A stretch of DNA of 64,000 nucleotides, taken from positions 58,712,006 to 58,776,005 of the forward strand of contig NC_085047.1 of assembly GCF_963662255.1 (NCBI RefSeq), given 5' to 3'. Position 1 is the first letter of the stretch. Every line of letters begins with the position of its first letter. Positions 55,801 to 62,776 of this stretch are shown piece after piece. The notes under the pieces are model-generated. The model ran no database searches. It was not told where the DNA came from and saw only the letters and a list, made by a program, of their open reading frames with translations. The position numbers and the translations under genes were made by a program. The stretch comes from Cinclus cinclus. Lineage: Eukaryota; Chordata; Aves; Passeriformes; Cinclidae.

Positions 55801-58800
55801 GAAAAATACATACAGAACAGATTTGTCTTAATAAATGAGTGACTTTTAACCTGTATCCCTTTTTAGCTTCACTCTGAAGCCCTAGATTTTTTTTCTTCTT
55901 TTTTTTTTATGCTTTGATGAATTCTGTGTTTACTGTCTTGATCTAATATCAAATAAACGGGGTTTCCTTTACTCATTTTGTATTACTTGCATATCCACTT
56001 TAATTTTACCTGACCTCCTCATTGAAAACTGTTTCCCTGCCTCACAGTACATAGGAACGTTTGTAATTGTGTTTCATGTCTAGACAAGAAAGAATTCTTC
56101 AGGATTCTTTTCTCTCTGAGATATTTCTGTTGCAAATTTTGTTCTAAGGAAGAATTTGTCTCTCTCTTACTCCTTCCAAAGTATTTTATAATCTTTGGGG
56201 TTTTGCATTGATAGATGTTCTCAGTGCCAATACATACCATTGTAGTGGAATCTGTCAGACTTCATGTATCAATCCATCCCATCTTGCATTTGTAGTTCCT
56301 GTTTTGCTCCTTGTGAAGCACTTCAGTCCTCTGGTACTGTGGAAAATTCTTTCTTTCCCATGCAGAATCTTCCAGCCTTTGGATGCCTCTTTAGAATAGC
56401 CTAGCTGCCTTGTGGGTTCAGCTGAGTGGTCATCTGCAGCTATGGCTCATTTAAGCTCTCTGTTCCTTTGACCAGCTGAATTACTGGTGTGTTCTTTGCA
56501 TTTTCCATTTTGAGATATTGCCAATCATTAGATGCTTCCAAGTGGTCCGAATTCCTCTTCCTTTCCCCCCTAACTTTTACAGTTCGCCTTTTCTCACATG
56601 TTCATAGGCATGCAGAATGTGGCCTGATGATTATGACCTGCCAAACCACTTCTCTGGTGACTGGTCTATTATTTTTGCTTTCCTCTGAGTCAATGAGGCT
56701 GCCTGCTTCTGGCTCTCCAAGTGTCTCTTAAACTTTCTGATACTGAATGCGCTTGGTAGGTGTTCTCTCAAACCACAAGTATTTTTTCCTTTCCAGCTAT
56801 CAGCTTGTACATTTTATTGAGGAAGTTGTTTCTGGCTCAGCAGAAGTGTTTAATGTATTATACATACATTTTTATGTCACTCTGAATCCATTTCTGCCTA
56901 TCATAATTCTAAATGAATAACTGCATCAAAGAGACCTGTCTTGGTCTGAAAACCATGGGCAGTTTTGTTTGCTGCTTCTGTTCAGGTGTCAGTGTGCTAT
57001 TTACTGGAGGTGTTAGGTTGTTTAATTACTAGAGTATTCAGTTCAGCAATATCATCTGTGTAAGTACATGTGATAAATTCGAATTCCGTTAGATTAATTT
57101 AAGTTGTGTAAATTCAGTAACAATTTGCACATAGACATTCCTCTTTCACTGTCCTGGCTTAATGTCTGAGATGCTACAGAACCCTCAACAACAACAAAGA
57201 ACAGCAAAGAAAACCCCACCAAAACAACAGCAACAACAATAAAAAACCCAAAAAACAAAACAAACAAAAACCAAAGCAAAACAAAACAAAAACCAAAACA
57301 AAATAACCATCAACCTATAAAAAAAAAAATACCTTAGAAATTTTAAACTCCCAAGACCTTAGTGTGCAAGTTCTGCTTTTCCTGTCTCTAAATCCTTGTT
57401 ACCCAGTATCCGGTGTCTGCTGGTGCAGGTAATATTGCTCACTCACAGTTTTTTTCTCTTGTTGATAAGGGATTTTGTGAACAAGCAGTTGGCAGTTTTG
57501 TATATAAGCACCCTTGACTCTATACAAAATGCCAATAACTTTGTAAGAATATTGCAATTTATTAATGAAGGTAAGACTGAGAACATTTGGGAGTTGCTTT
57601 CACAGAATTCTAGTTAGAGTTTCTTAGAATCATACTTGGAGATAGTACTCGGTAGGCATTCCTGTCCTCTCTTGTTTAAGAATTTAATGGAACTGAAGTA
57701 GACTTGGCTGTTACAATAAGAATATAATTTGGTGCAGCCCTTTACTAAAGCACATTTATCTTAAATACATGTTTAAACATAGTATTTTTGTTGGCTTTTG
57801 CTCCAGAATGGGAATTTACAAAGTGATGAAGAGAAAAAGCTTTTATAAAAGTCCATCCCAGTTTTCTTTGGAAACTTAAATAGGCAATGCTATGAATCGT
57901 AGTAGTAATAATACTATATGCCTTTTAAGAGTGATTTTACTTTAATGACTTTGGTTTAAAAAACTGTTTTCTGAGAATTCTAAGGAGTTGGACAGTACTA
58001 CTTTTTCTCTTGTTTACTCAACTTTCACTGTCTTGAATAAAATGGCTCTATGAATTCAGTAGTTCCAGTTATTAGCTTTTTGTGCATAAAGTTCTCAGTA
58101 TGACTCTCCTTACAGAACATTTTAAAAATGGTTTTTGTGCCTTTTATGTACAGCAAAAATTAAGAGTATAATGCTCAAAAGAGGATTGAGAAAAGATATG
58201 TCCTGTTTTCTGTCCTTGATATATCCAGAATATGCTGAACGTTTAATTTGCACAGGTTGTCCTCAATTTTCATTGTATAATGCAGCTAGGAAACTAAGTA
58301 AATGCAATGTTTGCTGGTTATTTTTATTAGTAAATCAGATGTTTAAATCTACAATTGGGTATAATGAGCTGCAGAGATAGGTGATCAATTATTACACGTG
58401 CTAAAGGCTATGGTTCATTTCTAGTGTTATTTTAGAATGTCAGGCTAAGAATTTGACTAAGTCACCATGTGACATTTTCACTTTACATCTGTCCCTACAG
58501 CCTCAATAAGTATACAATCTCTCTGCTTTGGTTTTAAATGTAAAATATATTTGCCATTAAGAATGTGAACACAGGTATCTGCAGTAAAAGTTGAAGTAAA
58601 TGGATTTAGGACTTCACAAGCTATTAATCATTAATTGCTTCTGGCATTATTTTAGAGGGAACAGTTTTAAAAATCAAAAAGTTGTATTTAATAAATAATT
58701 TCCTTACCCCTGAATTTTACAGCGCTTTGAGCTTCAAGATTCAGAAAAACTCTTGTTTCCCAGGAAGATTACTAGAGTAGAAAGTGTACATGGAAACAAA

Positions 58801-60530
58801 CCCTTTAAAGCTGATGTAACTGTCCAAATTGGTGAAAAGGAAGTGACATTCCAGGTAGGAATTTGTGTATTCATCAAACTATTATACACTTTTTAAAATC
58901 ACTAACTTGTTTTTGTCTTTTCAAGAATTTGACACTCTTGATACTAAGAGTCATTTGCACTGAACATTTTTTTTTTTTTGGTAGAATAACACATGGTATT
59001 TATCAGAGACTGATAAATAGAATATAGATACTGGAATATTAGTTTATGGATATGCATTATTTTATCTCTAGGTAAACTCGTAGTTTCATCCATGTGAATC
59101 ATTGCAGTTTGGATGAAAAATAGCCTTTAATATTTTTTGTGGGGTTTTTTGTTTGTTTTGTTTTAGTTTTTTGTTTGTTTGTTTGTTTGGTTTTTGTTTT
59201 ACTGTATTAGAACAGTGGAGAGCACTAATGGTGCTCTTAATGCTGCTCTCCCTTTTTCTTTTTGTAAAAACAATAGTCTGTCTTTGTTTACACTTGAAAT
59301 AAAATCTAATGAGTGCTTTGTAATGTTCTGACACAGGATGTTGAGAAAATGGAACAAAGTAATCACATCCAATATGATTAGTTTGAGTTTCTTCCAGTTA
59401 AGTTTATGACCTGCTAGGTGGTGAAATAAGTTCTTACTCAGGAAACAGATGCTGATCTGAGAATTTGAAGTTAATGTTGAATTTGGAGAGTCTAGAGAGT
59501 CTGTAAAGAAGGTGAATTAGTGGGAGTCAGAGATTATAATAACATTAGTGAGGAATATCCTAAGAGAATTTGTACAGTGACAAAATGAAGAAGGAAATAA
59601 CAGCAAATGGGAATTTTTCAGGAAGAGTTGAGTCTGTAGGAACGTGATTCAATTCTTTTCTGAAGCAAAGATTTTTGTTTTCATTTGACATGTAGGTGAT
59701 ATGGTCTAAAGGTACTTCTGCAGAATGTCTCTCTTATGCTCTCTGAACAGGAGGACATAAGAAGTTTGCACATGAAACTGTTTCCACACTAGAGCAGTAA
59801 GTGGAAATGTAGAGCAAGTACCTTAATGTGGTGAACAATTGAAACTCTCCAAAGTTTGGGTCAAAGTTCCTTCTTCAGATTTTCACCATAATAATTGCTC
59901 TATCTCTTACATGTTTCTCTGATGAGCAGTGAATACTGGTGACTTTTTATTTCTCTCTTTCATGAACAGCCTGAAGTTCTTTGCATACCCCAATGCTGTA
60001 ATTGTATTGATACACATTTTAATTTTTTTTTTTTCAGGAAGAGTGGGTGAAGGAGTTTGTCTGTTAGAAAGTAGGTGGTTTAATTTTGTGGCAGTGACAG
60101 TTTCAAGTCTGATGGATGACAATTATCAGCAAAGTATTAGAGTAGTTTTGGACAAGCATAACCTAGTTCATACAAAGCTTAGAGTTATTACAGTATAGCT
60201 TATTTAGCATTTTGATTTACTTTTTTTTTTCTTATAGGTTCCAGCTGGAACTGGAATGTTAAAAAACCATTCTCGATCAGATACTTTCATAAGGACTTCC
60301 AGCCATAATCAACTGTTGGCAGAAATGATGCAGTCCCATATGGTTAAAGATATGTGTTTAATCGGAGGAAAAGTAAGAATTTAAATTTCTGTTCTCCTTT
60401 CTTTCCCCTGATCTTTAAAGTGTAATCTAATTAATATTTTTTAACTTTTTAGGGCTGTGGCAAAACAGTTATTGCGAAAGAGTTTGCTGATATACTGGGA
60501 TACAGCATAGAACCTATCATGCTATACCAG
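7686..60530 (+). CDS. VWA8: VWA8, von Willebrand factor A domain-containing protein 8 (5' part, exons 1-12)
   Basis: Twelve coding exons join to 469 codons with no stop or frame break. The product matches my knowledge of vertebrate VWA8, a large (about 1900 residues) mitochondrial AAA+-type ATPase with a C-terminal von Willebrand A domain, which lies outside this window. Seen here: an Arg-rich, acid-poor N-terminus (residues 1-40) typical of a mitochondrial targeting peptide; a first ATPase-like module (about 75-320) with degenerate P-loop GPPGPLRRS (104-112) and a Walker B-like ILVLEG (166-171); and the intact P-loop GGKGCGKT (441-448) of a second module. The ATG at 7686 was chosen because the protein aligns from there with other VWA8 N-termini; no upstream in-frame ATG is visible, although the frame stays open about 55 codons upstream. 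The ATG context is weak (C at -3 and +4). The gene continues beyond 64000. Confidence 0.95.
8020..8435 (+). mobile_element. CR1 LINE 3' fragment
   Basis: A CR1 ORF2 C-terminus is visible ([20 protein letters not shown] and [20 protein letters not shown]), followed by the CR1 3' UTR with TTGGACTCGATGATCTCAGAG and a terminal GATTGATTC. It is unusually CpG-rich and sits about 190 bp after exon 1 at the edge of the CpG island, in the same orientation as VWA8. Confidence 0.85.
12020..12760 (+). mobile_element. Degenerate CR1 LINE (endonuclease to RT linker region)
   Basis: Blocks resemble the internal CR1 ORF2. GGGGGATTTCAGCCATGCAG near 12040 resembles the CR1 endonuclease GDFNH-type motif. TTGGCCATAGATGGATCTCA near 12204 and TTTGGCCAAGCAGGGAACTT near 12458 resemble downstream endonuclease and linker segments. 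Many indels break the frame, so this would be an old copy. Boundaries are rough and the assignment rests on recognition by eye. Confidence 0.5.
13137..13440 (-). mobile_element. CR1 LINE 3' fragment
   Basis: On the reverse strand this is a CR1 3' end. The + strand starts with the inverted tail ATCATAGAATCACGGAACATG and GAGTTGGAAGGGACCCCTAAG, and the minus strand encodes [20 protein letters not shown] with [20 protein letters not shown]. It is 5'-truncated and antisense to VWA8. Confidence 0.88.
15065..15165. repeat. Possible old interspersed repeat
   Basis: The stretch GTGGGTCAGAACAAAGGTCC followed by a GGAGATGCTGGGGGAGAAT motif resembles a repeat found in bird and reptile genomes. I cannot name the family with certainty. 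A repeat-library search would settle it. Confidence 0.3.
16948..17350 (-). mobile_element. CR1 LINE 3' fragment
   Basis: The inverted CR1 tail (CATAGAAGCATAGATTAATAG, then GAGCTGAAAGGAACCCACAA) starts the block on the + strand. It continues through the inverse of the CR1 ORF2 end, with CTGTTCCAATGCCCAGCCAT and GTTGAAGAGCCTTTTCCTAA. It is antisense to VWA8 and 5'-truncated. Confidence 0.85.
19695..19772 (+). CDS. VWA8: VWA8 exon 2
   Basis: Encodes residues 49-74, with phase 1 at both ends (78 nt). The peptide [20 protein letters not shown] followed by LVPQNY matches the conserved VWA8 segment directly after the presequence. The acceptor is TTTTAG|GTGAT and the donor GTAAGG. Confidence 0.95.
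20950..21048 (+). mobile_element. CR1 LINE tail
   Basis: Only the 3' end of a CR1 remains: GAAGGTTGGACAAGGTGGCA, then ATCCTTCCAACCTCAACCAT and TCTGTGTTTCTATGATTC. It is a short, heavily 5'-truncated insertion in sense orientation. Confidence 0.8.
21178..21282 (-). mobile_element. CR1 LINE tail
   Basis: An inverted CR1 3' end: AGAATTGTAGAATAGTTTTG, GTTGGAAGGGGACCTTTAAA and AGTCCAACCTCCTCCGCAA. It lies 130 bp from the sense CR1 tail at 20950-21048 in opposite orientation, so the two tails face each other. Confidence 0.8.
23762..23770. repeat. Poly-C tract
   Basis: Nine consecutive C residues within intron 2; a simple homopolymer with no evident role. Confidence 0.8.
24640..26035. mobile_element. 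Probable LTR-type element containing a minisatellite
   Basis: A block of G-rich, non-intronic-looking sequence flanks the minisatellite on both sides. On the left are the CpG-containing GTGTCGCGTATTTGACGCGG and a purine-rich tract; on the right is a segment with AATAAAC and AAAATAAAC near 26005-26025. The general makeup resembles inverted LTRs of avian endogenous retroviruses that carry GGGACA/GGAACA-rich repeats. I found no clean TG...CA ends or target-site duplication and no protein-coding retroviral region, so class, strand and boundaries are unsettled. Confidence 0.35.
25110..25911. repeat. 42-bp minisatellite (VNTR), about 18 copies
   Basis: A direct tandem array with a 42-bp unit: GATGGACAGGGAAGGGACTG, then GAACAAGGGACAGGGTTACA and a variable A/G plus T. 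Sixteen full units run from about 25188 to 25859. Two degenerate units lie upstream, and shortened units with internal deletions lie downstream. Units 10-15 look identical while the edges diverge. Because 42 is divisible by three, the array is open in several frames on both strands, which produces long repetitive open frames that are not genes. It lies in intron 2 with the G-rich strand as the sense strand. Confidence 0.95.
30697..30714. repeat. Poly-T tract
   Basis: A long T run in intron 2, about 240 bp before exon 3; too far upstream to be the exon 3 polypyrimidine tract. Confidence 0.7.
30951..31081 (+). CDS. VWA8: VWA8 exon 3
   Basis: Encodes residues 75-118, ending in phase 0. It carries the conserved helix [20 protein letters not shown] and the first P-loop position, [20 protein letters not shown]. 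The residue at the canonical Gly is Leu109 and at the canonical Lys is Arg110, so this nucleotide-binding loop is degenerate. My recollection is that human VWA8 has the same change, so it is ancestral rather than a mutation here. The donor is GTGAGT. Confidence 0.95.
31082..33176 (+). other. VWA8: VWA8 intron 3 (2.1 kb)
   Basis: Donor GTGAGT, acceptor TCCACAG. A run of G residues lies near 31660. No transposon or RNA gene was recognised. Confidence 0.88.
33177..33287 (+). CDS. VWA8: VWA8 exon 4
   Basis: Encodes residues 119-155 (37 codons, phase 0-0), beginning [20 protein letters not shown] and ending AFYLDQ. The acceptor CCACAG|GAGC is ordinary. The donor reads CAG|GCAAGT, a GC rather than GT donor; no GT donor keeps both the conserved end of the exon and the frame into exon 5. 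Confidence 0.94.
33288..33293 (+). promoter_or_regulatory. VWA8: GC splice donor of intron 4
   Basis: The exon 4/intron 4 junction is CAG|GCAAGT. It matches the known consensus for GC-AG introns, which compensate for the C at +2 with strong pairing to U1 at other positions. Exon 4 must end here to keep the conserved YLDQ-CAVRAA join with exon 5. Confidence 0.88.
39658..39790 (+). mobile_element. CR1 LINE scrap
   Basis: GAAGTCCCAGATGACTGGAA followed by ATTGGCAGATGTGACACCTA resembles the CR1 ORF2 segment just before the RT core (a [16 protein letters not shown] reading). It is short and truncated at both ends, so the assignment is moderate. Confidence 0.55.
43214..44105 (-). mobile_element. 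Probable avian ERV LTR (solo, antisense)
   Basis: The block opens with TGTGGTGGTATAACACCAGC, close to the inverted end of a widespread avian retroviral LTR family. It continues with CTCTCCCATTCCCTCCTTCC, TGGATTGAGATAGCAATTTA and a GC-rich body. It stands out from the surrounding AT-rich intron. Read on the minus strand it would end ...CCACCACA at 43214. The far end near 44105 is estimated from the composition change, and no target duplication was confirmed. No retroviral genes are present. Confidence 0.55.
45473..45640 (+). CDS. VWA8: VWA8 exon 5
   Basis: Encodes residues 156-211 (56 codons, phase 0-0). It includes the Walker B-like strand ILVLEG (166-171), where Glu170-Gly171 replaces the usual Asp-Glu, and the MoxR/midasin-style region [20 protein letters not shown]. 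The acceptor follows a long T tract and the donor is GTATGG. Confidence 0.96.
45641..47572 (+). other. VWA8: VWA8 intron 5 (1.9 kb)
   Basis: Donor GTATGG, acceptor TTACTTAG. Includes a poly-T tract just after exon 5 and a TTA trinucleotide repeat. No transposon was recognised. Confidence 0.88.
46591..46634. repeat. (TTA)n microsatellite
   Basis: About 14 TTA/TTG units, mostly ATT, in intron 5. Confidence 0.88.
47573..47737 (+). CDS. VWA8: VWA8 exon 6
   Basis: Encodes residues 212-266 (55 codons, phase 0-0). It carries the sensor-like strand [11 protein letters not shown] followed by [20 protein letters not shown], typical of AAA+ modules of the dynein/midasin/MoxR type in which an Arg-containing loop follows sensor 1. 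The acceptor is CTTAG|GAGC and the donor GTGAGT. Confidence 0.96.
47738..48123 (+). other. VWA8: VWA8 intron 6 (386 bp)
   Basis: Short intron, donor GTGAGT and acceptor TTTCCAG. Nothing else recognised. Confidence 0.9.
48124..48173 (+). CDS. VWA8: VWA8 exon 7
   Basis: A short 50-nt exon encoding residues 267-282 plus two bases of codon 283. The peptide is [16 protein letters not shown] and the split Arg codon finishes in exon 8. Phase 0 to phase 2. The acceptor is TTTCCAG|GACC and the donor GTAATT. Confidence 0.93.
48174..48491 (+). other. VWA8: VWA8 intron 7 (318 bp)
   Basis: Short intron, donor GTAATT and acceptor TATGCAG, splitting an Arg codon between exons 7 and 8. Nothing else recognised. 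Confidence 0.9.
48492..48600 (+). CDS. VWA8: VWA8 exon 8
   Basis: Completes codon 283 and encodes through residue 319. The peptide includes [20 protein letters not shown] and ends LSAAVQIL, a helical lid-type region highly similar to other VWA8 proteins. The donor is GTATGT. Confidence 0.95.
48601..51492 (+). other. VWA8: VWA8 intron 8 (2.9 kb)
   Basis: Donor GTATGT, acceptor TTAATTAG preceded by a poly-T tract. AT-rich with no recognised transposon or RNA gene. Confidence 0.88.
51493..51597 (+). CDS. VWA8: VWA8 exon 9
   Basis: Encodes residues 320-354 (35 codons, phase 0-0), [20 protein letters not shown] and onward to KDMLK. This is the end of the first ATPase-like module and is more divergent than its neighbours. 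The acceptor is TTAATTAG|GATT and the donor GTAAGT. Confidence 0.93.
51671..52329 (-). mobile_element. Probable avian ERV LTR (solo, antisense)
   Basis: On the minus strand the block starts TGTCCTGGGGTGACTTTATG at 52329, which I recognise as the start of a passerine endogenous retroviral LTR family. It runs through GC-richer sequence with a Leu/Ser-coding look but no retroviral genes. The + strand left edge near 51671 is set by composition only. Target duplications were not confirmed. It is inserted antisense to VWA8. Confidence 0.6.
53300..53560 (+). mobile_element. CR1 LINE 3' fragment
   Basis: Contains the CR1 ORF2 end and 3' UTR: GAGGAAGAACTTATTTACTG, CATGGGAACAGATTGCCCCA, then GAGGTTGGACCAGATGACCC and GTCCCTTCCAGCCTGACCCA. 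Sense orientation, 5'-truncated. Confidence 0.85.
54745..54910 (+). mobile_element. CR1 LINE internal fragment
   Basis: The segments AGCTGTACCCTGGGCTGCAT, CAAAAGCAGATTGGCCAGCA and GGTTGAGAGAGGGGATTCTA are typical of CR1 ORF2 upstream of its C-terminus. Both ends are missing, so it is a relic rather than a simple 5' truncation. Confidence 0.75.
57183..57310. repeat. A-rich (CAA/CAAAA)n low-complexity tract
   Basis: About 130 bp composed almost only of A and C with CAA and CAAAA units, in intron 9. On the opposite strand it is a T/G-rich tract. Confidence 0.88.
58723..58854 (+). CDS. VWA8: VWA8 exon 10
   Basis: Encodes residues 355-398 (44 codons, phase 0-0), starting [20 protein letters not shown]. 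It is the least conserved part of the gene in the window, corresponding to the linker between the first and second ATPase modules. The donor is GTAGGA. Confidence 0.92.
58855..60237 (+). other. VWA8: VWA8 intron 10 (1.4 kb)
   Basis: Donor GTAGGA, acceptor CTTATAG after a poly-T tract. Includes a TTTG repeat (59139-59201) and a strong unused acceptor-like site near 60038. No gene recognised. Confidence 0.88.
59139..59201. repeat. (TTTG)n low-complexity tract
   Basis: Imperfect TTTG/TTTTG repeats in intron 10. Confidence 0.88.
60238..60372 (+). CDS. VWA8: VWA8 exon 11
   Basis: Encodes residues 399-443 (45 codons, phase 0-0). It begins VPAGTGML and ends [13 protein letters not shown], where GGK is the first half of the Walker A P-loop of the second ATPase module. 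The donor is GTAAGA. Confidence 0.95.
60373..60452 (+). other. VWA8: VWA8 intron 11 (80 bp)
   Basis: The shortest intron in the window, donor GTAAGA and acceptor TTTTTAG. It interrupts the Walker A codons between GGK and GCGKT, in phase 0. Confidence 0.93.
60453..60530 (+). CDS. VWA8: VWA8 exon 12
   Basis: Encodes residues 444-469 (26 codons, phase 0-0), starting [25 protein letters not shown] completes the Walker A motif begun in exon 11, with Lys447 and Thr448 expected to bind nucleotide phosphate and magnesium. The donor is GTAAGG. The next exon was not found before the window ends. Confidence 0.95.
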
Positions 60531-60912
60531 GTAAGGAAATTATCTGGTGATGATCATGCTTTAGGTATGATCTCAAGTAGAGACTTTCTCGCAGCACTAA
60601 AGGTGATAGGTGTTTTTGCAAGCCCGAAGCTCTGTCAAGCTTAAAAGCAATGTCATAGCCAGTGGTCACTCAGTACCAGTCACTCTTTGTTTGGAAAGAA
60701 TTGTCTGTCTTAGGTTGTAGTACACTCTAACCTCATGGCATAAGATGAAAATTTACAAAATTTAAAAGTAGAACTAATTAATTTGCTAGCTTTTCACACA
60801 GATATCACATGTGTAAGGTTTTCTCCATAATCCTGAGGGATGAAAGTGCTTAAATAAAATATGAAGTCAGGGGTCTCCTGTGACCTTATGAGTCAAAATA
60901 CACCAAATATAA

Positions 60913-60959
60913 CAGGATTTACAGTTCTAAGTGAAACAGGATTTACAGTTCTAAGTGAT
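60913..60959. repeat. 24-bp tandem duplication
   Basis: The unit CAGGATTTACAGTTCTAAGT plus GAAA occurs twice in direct succession; the second copy ends GATA. Confidence 0.88.
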
Positions 60960-61164
60960 AATTGGCAATGCTGCAGGAAAATATTAGCATCTGATTTAAT
61001 GCAATATACTGCTCTCTTTCTTCGATCGCTTTTCTGCTTTAATTTTTTCCCAGATAGAATGGAGACCTCCAAAGGAAGAAATGGCAGTGGCATCTGATTT
61101 GAATGTATACTGGCATGTGGGGAGAAACACTGACAGAGATGGGTGGTGAGGTTGAAGGGTTGAA

Positions 61165-61215
61165 AAAGTGAAAGAGAAAGAAAGAGGGAAAAAAAAAAGA
61201 GAGAAAAGAGAAATA
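61165..61215. repeat. Purine-rich GA/A tract
   Basis: A tract of about 50 bp made almost only of G and A (GAAA and AGAG units with an A run) on the + strand. Confidence 0.85.
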
Positions 61216-62654
61216 CTGAGGATGATGAAAATAGACAGTCCATTTTGTGTTTCCCTGCACTGTTGAGAACCTCCCCAGACAGGATCCCACTGCTTTTCCT
61301 TCTCCCTCTGTGTGGCTTCAGCTGATCAGGGTGAAGGTTTTGAAACGCTATCTGCATAACTGGAGTCAGACAGATGACTTCTGCCCCTTTGTTATACTTT
61401 AACGTGGCCGAGTGTGAGCACGTCTGGGTTCCAGGGCTACGTATCTTCATCAGTGTTATGTCATGTTCATAGTAATATACCAGTATATTATCCAGATATT
61501 AATATCCAGTAATATACCTGGATTCCCAGTCGTGCCTACTGTCATTTGTATGGTGGTCTATTAAAATAGGTGTATAGTTTCTGAGCCAGAGCGGTGTGTC
61601 CAGCTACTCTGCGTACTTCTCTCTGTACTTGTCACTGTAAACATAGTTTTAAATCATCCCAGAAAAATAAGTTCTGCAACTTGACAAACCTGCTGAATGG
61701 CGAGCACACTCTAACCCTTGTATTGTTGCACACAATACAATATTTGGTATTCACCAGCAAAATTAATTAATTATTTGCTTAAAAACACGGCCACTTTTTC
61801 TCAACTTCCTACATTTAATTAGTATGGCTTCAATTAATATGAGCAGAAGGCTTCATTTTTGGAGTGACATGAGCAGAGCTGACAATAGAACTATTTATTT
61901 AGTAAACATCTTTTCTTGAAAGGGATCTGTAATTCCTATAAAAATCTAGGTAAGGATTTGAGGTATTTCCCAGTGAAGTGAACCTATCCTTTGGTTTCAC
62001 CAGCTGATCAAGCTCAGAGGGCAAAGGGGTTTTATAGAAAGGCTTTTGGTGATCTCAAAATGGTATCAATAAAGCAAATGAATGACTGAGAGCTGCTTGT
62101 TCACTGTAAATTCCTGTGTAGTCAAGCCAAGGTAAGATCCTATACATATGTATGTATAGGTATAAATGTTTCCTAATGTATGATGTGTTATGTAAATGCA
62201 GAAATTTTTACAAAAAGCAGTGTATAAAAATAGTATTGAATATAGCTGAGGAATTTCAGAATGCATATGTTTTTCTTAAAATGTATAGCCTATCAGGGGC
62301 TTTGTATAGCAAAGTAATAGAATAATTTATTGATGGAACAAATGTTAAATTCATACACTAATTCAGCAGTGAAGATAATGAAAAGTTTGATAATGCTGTA
62401 AATTTAGCACTTTTTTTCTACTTTTGTTCAAAAAAGCATCTGGGATTTTTTCAGAGAGACATACTATCCTGAATCCATGTCTAAACTTAAGGAGGCTTTT
62501 CTTTTTCTGTATTTCTTATTTACTTTCTGATAATTTTTGCAGGCACAAAAATGAGCAGAGGGACATTTACCTTTGGTCTGTAGCAATAGCACTGTTTCTC
62601 CTCAGGCTGACTGAAGTAATTAATTTTGGAAATTTTTAAATATGTGTATGTGCA

Positions 62655-62690
62655 TATATATGTGTGTGTGTGTGTGTGTATGTATGTAGT
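62655..62690. repeat. (TG)n microsatellite
   Basis: A TATATG tract followed by about nine TG units and TATG units in intron 12. Confidence 0.88.
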
Positions 62691-62704
62691 CCTTTTAATA
62701 TTTA

Positions 62705-62776
62705 CTTCATTGTTCTTTGCAACTGAAGTTGATTTAAGGACTTCATTGTTCTTTGCAACTGAAGTTGATTTAAGGA
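62705..62776. repeat. 36-bp perfect tandem duplication
   Basis: The unit CTTCATTGTTCTTTGCAACT followed by GAAGTTGATTTAAGGA occurs twice in succession without a mismatch (62705-62740 and 62741-62776). A third copy starts (CTTCAAT) and then diverges. Confidence 0.92.

Larger units (their letters stand above)
51598..58722 (+). other. VWA8: VWA8 intron 9 (7.1 kb)
   Basis: Donor GTAAGT, acceptor TTTTACAG. Contents: an LTR-like element (51671-52329), CR1 fragments (53300-53560 and 54745-54910), an A-rich CAA tract (57183-57310) and an exon-like segment (57470-57570). The rest shows nothing recognisable. Confidence 0.85.

Noticed and set aside
60039..60198. Possible extra exon before exon 11 behind a strong poly-T/CAG acceptor
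   Set aside because: The frame meets a stop at about 60196-60198 before exon 11 and there is no convincing donor, so it is probably an unused acceptor-like site.
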